Positions 43,452-55,285 of a DNA stretch of 64,000 bases are shown here, one piece after another. The stretch covers positions 1-64,000 of the forward strand of contig JACCGJ010005733.1 of assembly GCA_013407085.1 (NCBI GenBank), given 5' to 3'. Source of the stretch: Atriophallophorus winterbourni (taxonomy: Eukaryota; Platyhelminthes; Trematoda; Plagiorchiida; Microphallidae). Position numbers and translations under genes: made by a program. Numbering within the stretch: the first letter of the stretch is position 1; every line of letters begins with the position of its first letter. The notes beneath the pieces were generated by a model. That model searched no databases. It was given only the letters and a program-made list of their open reading frames with translations, and was not told the origin of the DNA.

Positions 43452-44768
43452 CTGTATGGAATCAATATAATTCAGCGTAGATGTGAATATTAAGCAACCA
43501 ACCAAAACATTGATTCAAGGTCAGTCGAGAGTGAAACAGAAGAATGTTGAAATATTAAGTTTGTAATGGAATGATGTTCGGTAGAAATTCAATGGATTGT
43601 TCCGGAGCTTTGAGCAAAATAGAATGGAGCGTAATTTTCAAAAATTCATTTTTTAACAATCGATCGATTAAAAGTTATAATTCTTGCAACTTGTTCCCCA
43701 CTCTATTCATGACATAGTACAGTGTTCATGAAAGGAGGATGAGGCAACATGATATAAATAAAATGGAAGTCAGATTATAAATATATATACATATATATAT
43801 GAAAGTAACGCAGATATTTCCATTGTAGTCGAATGATTAAACAATTGAAACGCCAATTATTGAAAGTGAACAAATGTTAAACGTGCGTATTTGACGTCGT
43901 GCGTTCTGTGTTCGCTGAGCTGGCATTGCAGCAGTACGATGTTCAGGTATCAAGCTAGAAAACATTCGAAGTATTTGTAATCGCTCTGTCTTCGGATTTG
44001 TATAAGCTGTTCGTTCTGTTCCTTTCCTCGTAATTTGATGTTCTCAAGGTCACATGACTCAACAGTCAGTTCCGCATTGGCACACACACGTCGTCCAATT
44101 TAACGTGTTGATTTAATGACGGCGTTGTGGCGTGCCACCTTTCGATAAATTACCGCATGTAGCGCGTGCGTTCCCAGCAATGTCCGTGGCTCCATTCCAG
44201 TTTAGTTGATGTTTTCTTGGTCAACGTGAATTGACATTAGCGAGTTGTATTCGTGCCTCCTCACTGCTGATTGGAGTTCACGTAGTCTGATGACGTCATC
44301 TAGCTTAAAGACAAAACGTCCTATTGTTACAAAGCCACTCAGAGATCACAGAATGCACAATATCCAATCCCTGCGTCATAATTATTCCATTCATTGCGCA
44401 TTTGAACTTCGTTGATGTAATACGCGTATGGAGGCAAAGAATTCGGACATATTAGAGCAATGGAAACGGGTAACAAGATGAACAAGAATGCGTAAGAGTT
44501 AAGATGATGTGTGTGCCCTGGTGTGCTGAACGCTTGAATGACTGTTAAAAAAACAAAAGAACAATATTTTCGTTGCTTGCGGATTATAACCTCCATAAAC
44601 ATCGAAGAACGAAGTCGATTTTTTGTAGGTTGCAATGTTTTCGCACATCACGCTTATTCGGAATAGTTTTCACACTGAACAGCCGATTGGCTTAACGCTG
44701 GCACTTCATAGATGACTACTGTCCTGGAAGAGACGCGGTTAGCATCACCGCTGTCTGAACGAACACTA
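43452..44768. other. Duplicated intronic or repeat sequence (copy B)
   Basis: It aligns with 2894-4245. It contains a TA-rich microsatellite at about 43783-43801 and the hammerhead-like site at 44279-44325. No exon seen. Confidence 0.65.
44279..44325 (+). ncRNA. Minimal type I hammerhead-like motif, copy B
   Basis: CTGATGA at 44287-44293, GTCAT helix, AAAAC then GTC at 44318-44320. Helix II pairing is weaker than in copy A (AAGAC in place of ATGAC). Confidence 0.45.
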
Positions 44769-47604
44769 CAGTTTATCGTCATCACGCTATTCATTGTTGA
44801 TCGATCGGTCGAAACACCACGTGTGAACAGCGTTGACATTTTTCCTGACCGAATGACCATGAAAATGCGATAAAGCACCCCGCGGTGCGTGTGTGCGGTT
44901 TGCCGAAAGGTTGTAAGCCCCAAGTCGAGATGTGTCACATGTTACGATTGCTTTTCAAAGGTGCATGCAAAATGTGATAAGTCGTTGACCCCAGACGTGG
45001 TAGCGATTATTAATGGAGACATTTGTCCCGGTGTCTGTTATGTTTGCCAAGCTTGCAAAAACACCCAAAGGTGACATCTTCGGAAGCGAAGACCACTGAT
45101 AACACAATTGAGACACGTATAAATGGCTTAGAATATAGATTAAAAACACTTAATGAACGCATAATGAACACGACAAAAATACCATTATTGCCGCACTCAG
45201 AGACCACTACCGAAAATTCAACAGAGAATTTGTCACATTCGAGCAGGCCGACATTTGTCCAGATAACTGCGCAAAAGCTGACCAAAACTAAAAAGGATTC
45301 TTCAGCGATGCACAAATGTCACGGAAATCAGAAAGAAATCCACATAGCCACGGACTCAATCTATAAACCAAAACCCACACGTATAAACCTCAGTGTGATA
45401 TGTACCAACGTGACCGAGTCACAGGAAACGCTAATCGAAGCCAAACAGAAGCACGACTTAGTGGAGTGGCATAATCTTTGTAGTCAGATGAAACTGTCCG
45501 CAGTTACCCACTCATCAATTGTTCGGCTACACCGTCACATGATTTCCCCCCGCAAAAATGATCCAATTCTTTTAAAAGTAACGTTGAAATCAGCTGAGGA
45601 TGTGGAAAACGTACTTTTAAATGCTTACAAGCTTTGAGATGTTTCCAATTCTACAAGTCGTATCGTTCCAGATCTACAATGGTGGGAGCGAAGGACGACA
45701 AAGATATATCGTGAGGAAAATAATCCAAGAAGTATCGTACTTCTGGGTGTTCCAGATTACGCTGCAGACGATCCTTCTCAAAAGTTTGAGCACGATCACA
45801 AACAGTGGAAATACTTAGCTGAAAAGATCGGCGTTAAAACATCCATACTTGTAAGCACTTTCAGGATGCCGATGTCTACAAACTATAAAGGGCAACGTCC
45901 TAGCCCTCTGAAGCTAACCTTTTTGACAACCGAAATGACCGATAATGTCAAACGCGAATGGAAGTCAAACAGAAGATATCTACCCCAAAAAGTAAAGTTA
46001 AGCTTGCCCAGGATCAAAAGCGAAATTCAGCAAACGGATAGTACTGATCAACCTACGTCAAGTGTCACAGTTCAATTGGAACCTCATGTGCCACTTCAAA
46101 AAAAACGTGAGCATTCCGGCTCTGACAGAGTCGGATCCCCAATAACCTCTCATGATATGAACACTACAAACTTTATTGATTGTTTATATACAAACACACA
46201 AAGTCTCTCTAGCAAATTGCTGAAATAAACAGCTTACACCCCGTCATTAACAATAACTTCGGTTTACACCCCGTCATTACTCGGTGATGTAATTTACCCA
46301 CCATCTTTGACACGTACTCAAATTACCTGCTCAAATGAACCGTCTTTGCTGTCAACATCGACTTTCAAATTTTGTATACGAATGCCCAATGCTTGACAAA
46401 CAAACTACACGAATTGACTGAACTAACTACCACACACTCGCCAGACGTGATTGCTGTAACTGAGACATGGTTTCATCCAACTTTAACAGACAATGAAGTT
46501 GCCATTGAAGGTATGTCTCTACTTCGTCGCGATCGCCTGACTCGAGAAGGTGGTGTTGCGCTTTACCACATTCGGAGACTGCTCTGCCAAGAGATCACTG
46601 ATGACAATTTACAACTGCAAGACACATTATGGTGTTTGCTGAATGTAACAGCAGGGGAAAAATGCCCTCAGCCCTCAGCCGACGAAGCCTACAATTCAGC
46701 ATTACTTGCAAATATACATTTAGCGGCTACCAGATACCGCGGCAGACTTCTGCTGATCGGAGACTTTAATCTGCCGAATTTTAAGGGAAATTCAGTTCAT
46801 CCAGAAAATTCCTTAAATGCTTTATTTCAACAGTTGCTAGAAGAAATTCCACTCTACAACCATATTTTCAACAATACCCGATTTTGTGGTACCGATACGC
46901 CGTCTATCTTGGACCTAATACTGACAAATGAAGAGCAAGTGATTGAAAGTCTGACTCAATCATTTTATTTGCGGATGACATCAAAGTCTGGACTAGGATA
47001 CGCACCATAGAAGATTGCCAAATTCTCCAAAAAGATATCGAAGCACTTCATAATTGGTCCTTGCGGAACTGCTTACCATTCAACATCCAATAATGTAAAA
47101 TTTTGAACGTCGGTAAATCATTCGAATTCACACACTCTCTGGGATCCCAGCAACTTTCATGGGTTACTTAGGAGAAAGACCTGGGCGGGTGGATTAGCAG
47201 TAACCTGAAGTCTTCACGGCACTGTTCTGTTGTATACAAAAAGTCCTGCCAAATCTTAGCATTGCTCAGAAGGATCTTTGTTCGTTTCTCAAAGCAGATA
47301 CTCCCACGTATAATTAACACCTATATCAGACCAACAATTGCGTATGCAGTTCAAGCATGGTCCCCATGGTTACAAAAGGACATGACCTTGCTGCAACGGG
47401 TATACCACCGCGCTACAAAACAGGTGACCGGGTTATACAACAGGCCATACGAGGAGCGGATTGCAAGACTAAACCTCTTTGACTTTTCGTACCGTCGTCT
47501 CAGGGGTGACTTGATCCTGCTTTTCAACATTCTGCATACAGTGGATCACCCACTTGAACACCTGTTTCATCGGCAAGAAGCCCGTGGTAGCAGATCGCAT
47601 GGAT
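44769..47604 (+). mobile_element. CR1-type LINE with 5' leader, internally deleted (part 1)
   Basis: A 5' leader with gatcgatcggtcg, ORF1 with a complete PHD finger, then ORF2 in pieces. The endonuclease (46372-46950: LIGDFNLPNF, LDLILTNEE) joins directly to RT motif C (ILFADDIKVWTRIR, read at about 46957) because the front of the RT is deleted. The C-terminal RT block follows to SRSHG, where an insertion of 5.55 kb interrupts it. It resumes at 53164 with YKLIIPHS. In copy B it occupies the point where alignment with copy A stops. Confidence 0.9.
44889..46226 (+). pseudogene. CR1 ORF1 protein with complete PHD finger, frameshifted
   Basis: The full zinc finger is visible: VCAVCRKVVSPKSRCVTCYD, CFSKVHAKCD, then PGVCYVCQAC. 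After a frame change near 45070 comes a coiled-coil-like stretch (RINGLEYRLKTLNERIM) and the first RRM-like block (INLSVICTNVTE...EWHNLC...PILLKVTLKS). After another frame change near 45637 the second RRM-like block (STFRMPMS..., SPLKLTFLTTEMTD) runs to about 46130. The start codon is unclear, since a stop precedes the finger and a GTG opens the frame. Confidence 0.75.
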
Positions 47605-50600
47605 TGTTGTTGGCCTCCGTCGGTCGATGTCGACCATGGATGTACATCACATCGCATGAATTTCATGTTTTGCAACTTTTTGAATGACTAAACAGTCCGA
47701 TTCGGGAGGAGCAATCTCTCCCGCAGCGCTTGCAACGATAGTCAGAACTCTGTTGTATTGCATCAGTTGCACGCCGGCGGCGTGATCTGCGTTCAGCAGC
47801 CAGGAGCTGTATTTGCTCCTCCCCGGCTTGCAGTCGGCGCTTTACACAATGCCTCCAAAGTGAGCGGTCAAGAGCAAGTTCTTCCAAGCTTGCGGGGTCA
47901 ATGTCAAGAGCTTTCATATCTCTTTTGCAAACATCTTTGTACCGCAAGTGCGGTCTGCCCAATGGTCGACTTCCTAATTGCAACTCACCGTAGAGTAGAT
48001 CTTTAGTAATACGACCATTTTCCATTCTATAGACATGATCAAACCACCGCAGGCGGCGGCGACGTAATAGGGTGAACATGCTCTGTAGACCAGCTTTTGA
48101 AAGCACTTCAGCGTTAGTCACTCTGTCCATCCACGATATGTTCAAGATACGACGGATGCTTCGTAGATGGAAAGCATTCAGCTTCCGTTCGTGTCTTGCG
48201 TGGGTGGCCAGGTTTCACTGCCGTATAGTAAAGCATTTAGTACGCACGCGCTGTATACCATCACATCTTTGTCTTTACAGTCAGCTTGCGGTCACCCCAA
48301 ACACAAGAGTTCAATCGGGACAAAATGACAGCTGCTCTGCCAATCCGCTTGTCAATCTCCGTGTCTAGCAAGAGGTTATCCGCAATGGTTGAACCAAGAT
48401 ATTTGAAATGATGTACTGGTTCAAGCTGACAGTTTCCAACAGTGATGATTGGTAGCGATACAGTCCATTGAACAAGGACTTTGGTCTTGCTCATGCTGAT
48501 TGTTAGACCAAAGTCTTTGCATGCCGACGAAAAACAGTCCATTAGCGACTGTAGGTTCTCTTGGGAGTGAGCAATAAAGGCTGCATCGTCGGCAAACAAC
48601 AGGTCACGGATTATCACATCCCGTACTTTGGTTTGTGCTCTCAACCGGTTCAGGTTGAAAAGCTTGCCATCACTTCGCGTGCGTATGTAAATGCCTTCTG
48701 TTCTCGTCTTAAAAGCGTGCTTCAGAAGCAGAGCAAAGAAAATACCGAACAGCGTGGGAGCAAGAACACACCCTTGTTTGACGCCTCGGCGAATTTCAAA
48801 TGCTTCTGAACTGCAACCGTTAAAATGGACTGAGCCTTTCATGCCTGAGTGGAACGAAATAACGAGTCTCAGCAGCCTTGGGGGGCAGCCTATCAGATCG
48901 AGCATTTTGAAGAGACCCTCCCTGCTGACGTAGTCGAATGCCTTAGTTAAATCAATAAAAACAGCGTATAATGGCATACGCTGTTCCCGACACTTTTCTT
49001 GAAGTTGTCTCAGGGAGAAGATCATGTCAACGGTTGATCTTCCCTTGCGGAAGCCACATTGAGATTCGGAGTAAATTCTATCAGCTAAAACTTGCAGCCG
49101 GATCTGTAAGACTTTAGCAAACAATTTGCCTACAACATTCAGAAGGGAGATTCCTCTGTAATTGTTGCAGTCGCCTCTGTCACCCTTATTCTTAAATAGC
49201 GTGATGATCTTTGTGTCTCGCATCTCTTGTGGGACACCCCCTCCTGCCAGCACTGAAGAAGCAAATGGTGAAGAGGCTGTAATAATGCTGCTCTACCGCA
49301 TTTGATGAGCTCAGGTGGAATTCCGTCGTCACCAGGGGCCTTCCCATTCGCTAAGCGGTCGATTGCCTTATTGAGCTCATCAAGAGTAGGAGGGGTATCT
49401 AGATATTCAATGGTCGGCAACCGTTCGACATTTTCAAGTGCATGCGGTAGAACCGTACTGTCCCTAGAGTAGAGGGAGGAGAAGTGCTCTACCCATCTTT
49501 CCATCTGTTGAGTTTTGTCGACAATCGGCTTACCAGATAAAGACTTAATGGGAGCCGTTTTAAGTTTGTTTGGGCCAATGGCTCTCTTGATCCCATCATA
49601 CATACCGTGAAAATTGCCGGTATCCGCAGCTTTTTGGATATTGAGGCTAACTTCAGTCCAATAGTCGTTTGCACAACGCCTTGCAGTCTGTTGGACCTTA
49701 TTTCTAGCTGCTCTTAGAAGACGTAAGTTTTCATCTGTTGGCATACCTTTGAACCTCAAGAATGCTGAGCGTTTCTCATCCAGCACAGCAGTCATCTCAG
49801 AAGCGTTTGCTTCGAACCAGTCGCTCGTTCGAGCTTTCTTCGGACCGAAAGTGAAAAGTGCGACTCGGCATATGCAGCTTTTTATCAATTCCCAGTTTTC
49901 TGAAGCAGATTCAAGTGGGGTTGTCTTGTTGAACTCGTCCGTGAAGGCTTTTGCGAATCTCGCAGTTAGATTAGGTTCGCACATGCGAGTGACGTCAATC
50001 CTAGGCTTAGCAGACAATTTGGTGCGGTGAAATCTCGTGTGGGGGAGCTTCAGTTTTGCACAGACCAGTGAATGATCAGTGTCGCAGTCTGCGCTTTGAT
50101 ATGATCTGGTGAGGAGCACGCTTCCTATATTAGTACGCTTAACAAGAATAAGATCAAGCTGATGCCAATGCTTAGAGCGAGGATGCTTCCAAGAGACTTT
50201 ATGCTGTGGTTTTGTTTGAAAGAAAGTGTTACTGACACAAAGATTGAACTGTGTGCACAATTCTAAAAGGCGTTGCCCATTTTCATTGGTTTTACCTACA
50301 CCGAACCTTCCGAGACAGTTTTGCCAAGACTCGTAATCTGCACCAACTCTGGCATTGAAATCACCCAATACCACTACACAGTTTTTCTGTGGCACGTTTT
50401 TCAGGACGGCTGTGAGGTTATGATAAAAAGCGTCTTTTTCAGCAGGCGTCGCAGAGAGCGTCGGTGCATAAACGTTGACCAACGTAATGGTACCAGTAAT
50501 GCACCTCAGATTTAGAGTCCAAATCCGTTCGCTCCCGCTGCTGCTCGGTTCTGTTGCTTTTAATATGTCGTTTCGCACGGCAAACCCAACTCCATGCAGT

Positions 50601-51405
50601 CGAGGCTCATCGGAACCTCTTCCTTTCCAAAAGAATGTGTAATCACTTTCTGTTAGCTTACCAGTGTCTGGTAAGCGCGTCTCTTGTAGGGCAGCCACGT
50701 CGACATTCAGCCTCTTTAGCTCGTTGTTAATCACGGCGGACTTTCTAACGCCTCTGATATTCGAGACGTCGTCATGAAATCCTGGAAGCATGGACCGGAC
50801 GTTCCAGGTTCCAAGTTTCAGAACTGACATTTGTTGTTTGGTATTTCGATTCGCTGGTGCGGAAAAATACAGTCTGCTTGTCGGTTGATTCCTAATCCCC
50901 ATGCACCCAATGAGGATAGCAGACCGTGGCGAGACGGCACCTTATTGACTGGGGGCTGCCCAGCTTGAGGCGGGCGGTAGCCGTCCAGTGAGACCTGGAA
51001 GTCTCTCCCACCGTCGAAAGCAGCCCCAGGCGCTTAGCTCTACGCCAGTCGAGCCATAGCTTTTAACCGGTATCTGCTGCTTCCCGTGTTATTTTCCGTA
51101 GAAGCGGAATGGAGTGTCCTCTCCATTTGTGCGTTGTGATGTACGCCAGGGCAGTTCAATATGGAGAACTAGCTGTTGCCCATGCAGCAAGTGCTCCCTC
51201 TCCACGGCACCACTGGAACCAAAGGAACAGCTAGGCTGATACGTTTGGACAACGATGCCGTCGCAGGAGCTGGCAGGACGAAGTTGAATAAACTTCGGAC
51301 TGCCTAACGGGACTCCGGCTCCGGATTTTTTCTCGAGGTTGACTCCTGAAGCTTTTCACATGAATGGATGTAGCCACAAGGCAATGGAGTTTTGAGATAA
51401 GGGTT
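47605..51405 (-). mobile_element. RTE-like LINE, minus strand, nearly complete, nested in CR1
   Basis: It is inserted in the CR1 C-terminal block between SRSHG and YKLII. Its 3' end is at the left (ttgttggcc run). Its 5' leader is cut near 51405, after which unrelated sequence continues to 53157. The coding part (50902 to 47663) has only three small frameshifts. It is the best RTE copy in the window and shows what the copies at 1-1835 and 14281-18182 have lost. Confidence 0.9.
47663..50902 (-). pseudogene. RTE endonuclease-reverse transcriptase, three small frameshifts
   Basis: It starts MGIRNQPTSRLYFSAP. The endonuclease has LGTWNVRSML, LQETRLPD, VNVYAPTL, LGDFNARVG, HQLDLILVKR and DTDHSLV. 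The RT has NNYRGISLLNVVGKLFAKVL, CGFRKGRSTVDMIF, FIDLTKAFDYVSREGLF (motif A), RRGVKQGCVLAPTLFG (motif B), LLFADDAAFI (motif C) and TISMSKTKVL. The C-terminus has LRWFDHVYRMENGR, GRPHLRYKDVCKRDMKAL and a CCHC finger CKRCGRDCSSRIGLFSHSKS. Lesions: one base lost near 49240, two bases gained near 48265 and one lost near 48212. Confidence 0.9.
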
Positions 51406-53157
51406 TTCCTTCCCTTGCAAACTTTATTTTCAAGATATTCATCATCAAATTGGACAGCATTACACAGGTAGCAAGTGGCGAATGCCCTGAGTAGAAGAGT
51501 AAGCGTCAAACCTAAAAAGTTGCGAATTCTGTGGAAGAATAACCACACAGGGCTAAATACAAATGACAGTGATACTCGCATGCTGGTCGCAAGTTAATTT
51601 TGCCCAGTGTTAGCTGCGTGGCATAGAAGTAATGCACGATTCTACGTTCGTGCCTCAAAGGTGACATGTACTTAATCAAGTTTCGTGAACAAGTAGAGAT
51701 ATATCAGCACAACAGCTTCCTTGAGACTTTCACTGTCACGCGATAGAACAAGCTTTCTTCGCCACGCACTTTGTCAACATGCATCATATCAGACACTCCA
51801 AGATGTCTACATCAAGAGCGAAATTGAAGATGATTTTGAGTGATATGTATGATGTGTGAAAGCACAAGCCTGATCCAGGCAAAGTGCCGCACAGTCAGAG
51901 ACTGTACGTGGGCTGAGCTACTGTCAGCTGACCCAGGCCTAGATAGATATGAGGAAGAAAATAGAAATGGTAGTGAGACTCCAGCGTGTTTCAGCATGCA
52001 GCTCACTACCGTTGGCCAATCAATTTAGCACGATGTTAGCCGCACAGCACATAAACGTTGCACGATTGCACACACCACTCGGGGTTACCCAAATTGCAAT
52101 TAGGTTAATTGTCAAGATAAACAATGAAAATTTTAATAATCATGTATGCTCAACGAGAACGGGTGTTTCACTTGGATGCCTCATCAATGAAAATCTCACA
52201 CATTCCGGCGGTATCGAGTCCCGAATGCTTTCTTTAAACACAAAGTAGTAAACACACAAAATTGACGGAAACACATGTGCAATCAAGTAGACGAACGGGC
52301 CAGGTTTCAAAATCATCGGTCAAGGAAACGTGGCAATACGGAAAATCACTACAAGATGTTCAAACGCTATCCTCACACCGTCAGTTTTAAAACAGCGTGG
52401 CATAGCAAACTGGTTCCATCTACCCGTTTCAACGCAAGCATGGACCTGAAAAAAGACAACTGAATCGAATTTGAATACCTGGGGCGCAAACACAACTCAA
52501 TGGAAATCAAAATTGTGAAGGAAAAGAAGAAGAAGAAGAAGGGGGCCGAATCAGAAAAAAAACACATGTAGTGGTGTGATATGAAAGCATAAGGCTGATC
52601 CAGGCAAAGTGCAGCACAGTCAGAGACTGCACGTGGTCAAGCAATATCGAATAAAGATTAGTTACCGTTGCAAAAGAACAAAATTCAAGTACAAGAGGGC
52701 TCACAAAACAGGCGTCGGTTGCCAGATGAGTATCACAGTCAGGTTATTTAAGCTGAAACCACGAACCAGGGAGTCTATGCTCCGGGCAAAGAGGAGAGGT
52801 ATGAACAGCAATAACGGCCGTCAGGTTGTAGAAAATAAGCCATGACATAATACAAAATAACGAGGGAACTAAGCCAACACATGTAGAGTTGTGCCACCAC
52901 TAGTGCAGGAACTCCCCACGACCCATAGAACGTAATATACGAAAAACAAGAGGGTGTCGCTTTTAGCTATGTTAATCCCTGTTTTTCAAATAATGTCGCT
53001 AAATCGAAGCAGGAGATCGCAGATGAGGCAACAAATTCGAAGCCGATTAAAATGGCAATGAGGAAGGTTTAATTTTATAAAGAATCGGCATTCGATCCAT
53101 AACCTCCGCAGGGGCAATACAATCGGCTTCTGTCTATTTGCCGTCAACAAACTTTGA
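51406..53157. other. Unrelated 1.75-kb sequence inside the RTE insertion
   Basis: It lies between the RTE 5' end and the right target duplication. No coding homology. It contains a direct repeat: a ~60-bp unit around ctgatccaggcaaagtg at 51850-51915 and again at 52575-52645, and a perfect 9-pair hairpin (GGTAGTGAG...CTCACTACC) at 51971-52012. A gaagaagaagaagaa run is at 52527-52541. Origin unknown: another repeat, transduced sequence or template-switch product. Confidence 0.5.
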
Positions 53158-53163
53158 ATGGAT

Positions 53164-53468
53164 ACAAGTTAATTATTCCACACTCCAGATCAAATTGTCG
53201 AAGGTTTTTCTTTGCTGTCAGAGTCTGTTTTCTATGGAACTCCCTGCCCCCACATATCATTTGGGCAACAAGCCTGAACATGTTCAAGACTGAACTTGAC
53301 AAGTATATGTTGACCAAACCCAACCTTGCACCTGAATACACGTGCTGACTTTCCATGTGTATAAAACATTTACGTTGTTTTTATGAATTCCCTATATTTT
53401 TAATCTGTGGTTACTGTAAAGTATTTACTTTTTGGACCATTAAAACTTTGATTTACTTTGAATTACTT
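53164..53468 (+). mobile_element. CR1-type LINE (part 2): C-terminal end and 3' tail
   Basis: It continues the element at 44769-47604: YKLIIPHSRSNCRRFFFAVR, then VCFLWNSLP and a stop, a short 3' UTR and the tail TTGATTTACTTTGAATTACT. The reading frame is restored exactly when the 5.55-kb insertion and one copy of atggat are removed. Confidence 0.88.
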
Positions 53469-55285
53469 TGAATTATGAAGCTCCAATAGGACTAAGTGAC
53501 CACTTAGTTATTAAGTTTGACTATATTTGCCAGGCAATCAGAACAAGTGAAATCAACAAGGTGATTAGAAAAATCGACTTTCCACAACTTAAATCTACTC
53601 TTACGAACGCCACAGACCCTGGTCTTAAGTCCGACAACGTGCACAATCAGTGGCAGTGGATGATAACCGAACTTCTATTTGCCGTTGAAATGCACTCTCA
53701 TTTTGTTCCAAAGGTGCAAAAAAATGGATATACATTTAAGCTGAGAAGCCGAACACGAAAATGGTTGACCTTGCGAAATGCTGCATGGCGTGCTCATCGA
53801 CAAGATACCACTGTTGAGAGTTAGGAGACATTCCGGTTGCTGAGAAATAAGGTAAACGATCTTATTGTTAAGGACAAACTGAATTATCAAAATCATTTAC
53901 TCAACAAAATGGAATTCAACCCCAAGGGTGAAACCAGGAGTTGCTGCTCTAAAGAGACGTGATGGAACAACAACCACAGCATCTCAATCTGCCGAAGTTC
54001 TAGCCCATTTCTTCTCCACTGTCTTCACCGTTATCTGTCCCTTAACTCCCGTCATCTCACCCGAAAATGTTTTACAACAACTAACTATTACATCGGAGAG
54101 TGTCCTCCACACATTGCTAAATCTCAACACGAGAAAATCTCCGGAGCCGACGGAATTACCCCGTTGATTCTTATAAACTGTGCTTATACTTTGTGTACGC
54201 CTTTCACATACTTGTTTAACCTCTCTATAACCCAAAGTTTCGTTCCATGTGATTGGAAGAATGGCATCATTACCCCCATCCACAAAGGAGGAAACCGTTC
54301 CGAAGTATCCAACTATCGACCAGTAACACTACTACCGGTGATCTCTAAAGTGATGGAGCGCCTCGTAGCAAACAGCATCACAAAACATCTGGAAGACAAT
54401 TGCTCACAGTCGACCAACACGGCTTCATAAAAATACACTCTTGCCTTTCAAAACTTCTCCTTGCCCTCGATGACTGGACACAAGCAGTATACAAAGGTCT
54501 CACAGTACACGCTTGTTATCTTGATATGTCAAAAGCATTCGATCGTGTCAACCACAGTCTGTTACTAGAAAAGATGGAGCTATGTGGAATCAAGGGTTCG
54601 TTTCACTAAGCAAACCGTTCATCGAATAATTAATACATACTTGAGGCCAACCATGGAGTATGCGGTTCAGGCTTGGTCACGCTGGCTACAGAAGGACATC
54701 AGCCTCTTGCAGAGAATATATCATCGGACTACCAAGCTCGTACGCGGTTTAAAGCACAAACAATACAAAGTTCGTATTGCAAGTCTCAATCTATTCGAAT
54801 TTCGCTACCGCCGTCTTAGAGGTGATTTGATAGTTATGTTCAATATACTGCATACCCCCAACCATCCCCTGAATCAACTATTCACGCGACTACCACCAAG
54901 AACCAGCCGGAGTCACGACTATACAGTACATATTCCCGACTCGAGACTAAACTGTCGAAGGTACTTTTATTCCGTACTTGTATGCTTTACCTGGAACTCC
55001 CTACCTTGTAATGTTGCACATTCACCCACCTTGGATATATTTAAATCAAATTTGGACAATTTCATGTTGACCAATCCAAACTTTGAACACATATATTTTA
55101 CACCATAAAAGCTTTGAACTTTGAAACCGGTTTCTGTCCAATGGATTTATACTTGATTCCTGAACTGCTCAGTAAGCAAACAAATTCCGTTTTTCTACCC
55201 ATGTTATTCGTAACTTCCATATTATTATGTGGTTATTGTCAAGCTATATGCTTCTTAGACCATTAAAATTGAATTGAATTGAATT
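53469..55285 (+). mobile_element. CR1-type LINE, 5'-truncated, RT catalytic block deleted
   Basis: It begins at the end of the endonuclease (APIGLSDHLVIKFDY) right at the tail of the previous CR1. RT blocks to motif A (SNYRPVTLLPVISKVMERL, CYLDMSKAFDRVNH), then a jump at about 54596 to the post-RT region (TVHRIINTYLRPTMEYAVQA), removing motif C. It ends RRYFYSVLVCFTWNSLP, a stop, and the tail attgaattgaattgaattg. Frameshifts at about 53824, 53920, 54150 and 54405. Confidence 0.88.

Noticed and set aside
43780..43801. TA repeat as a promoter element
   Set aside because: A simple microsatellite, with no supporting gene start nearby.
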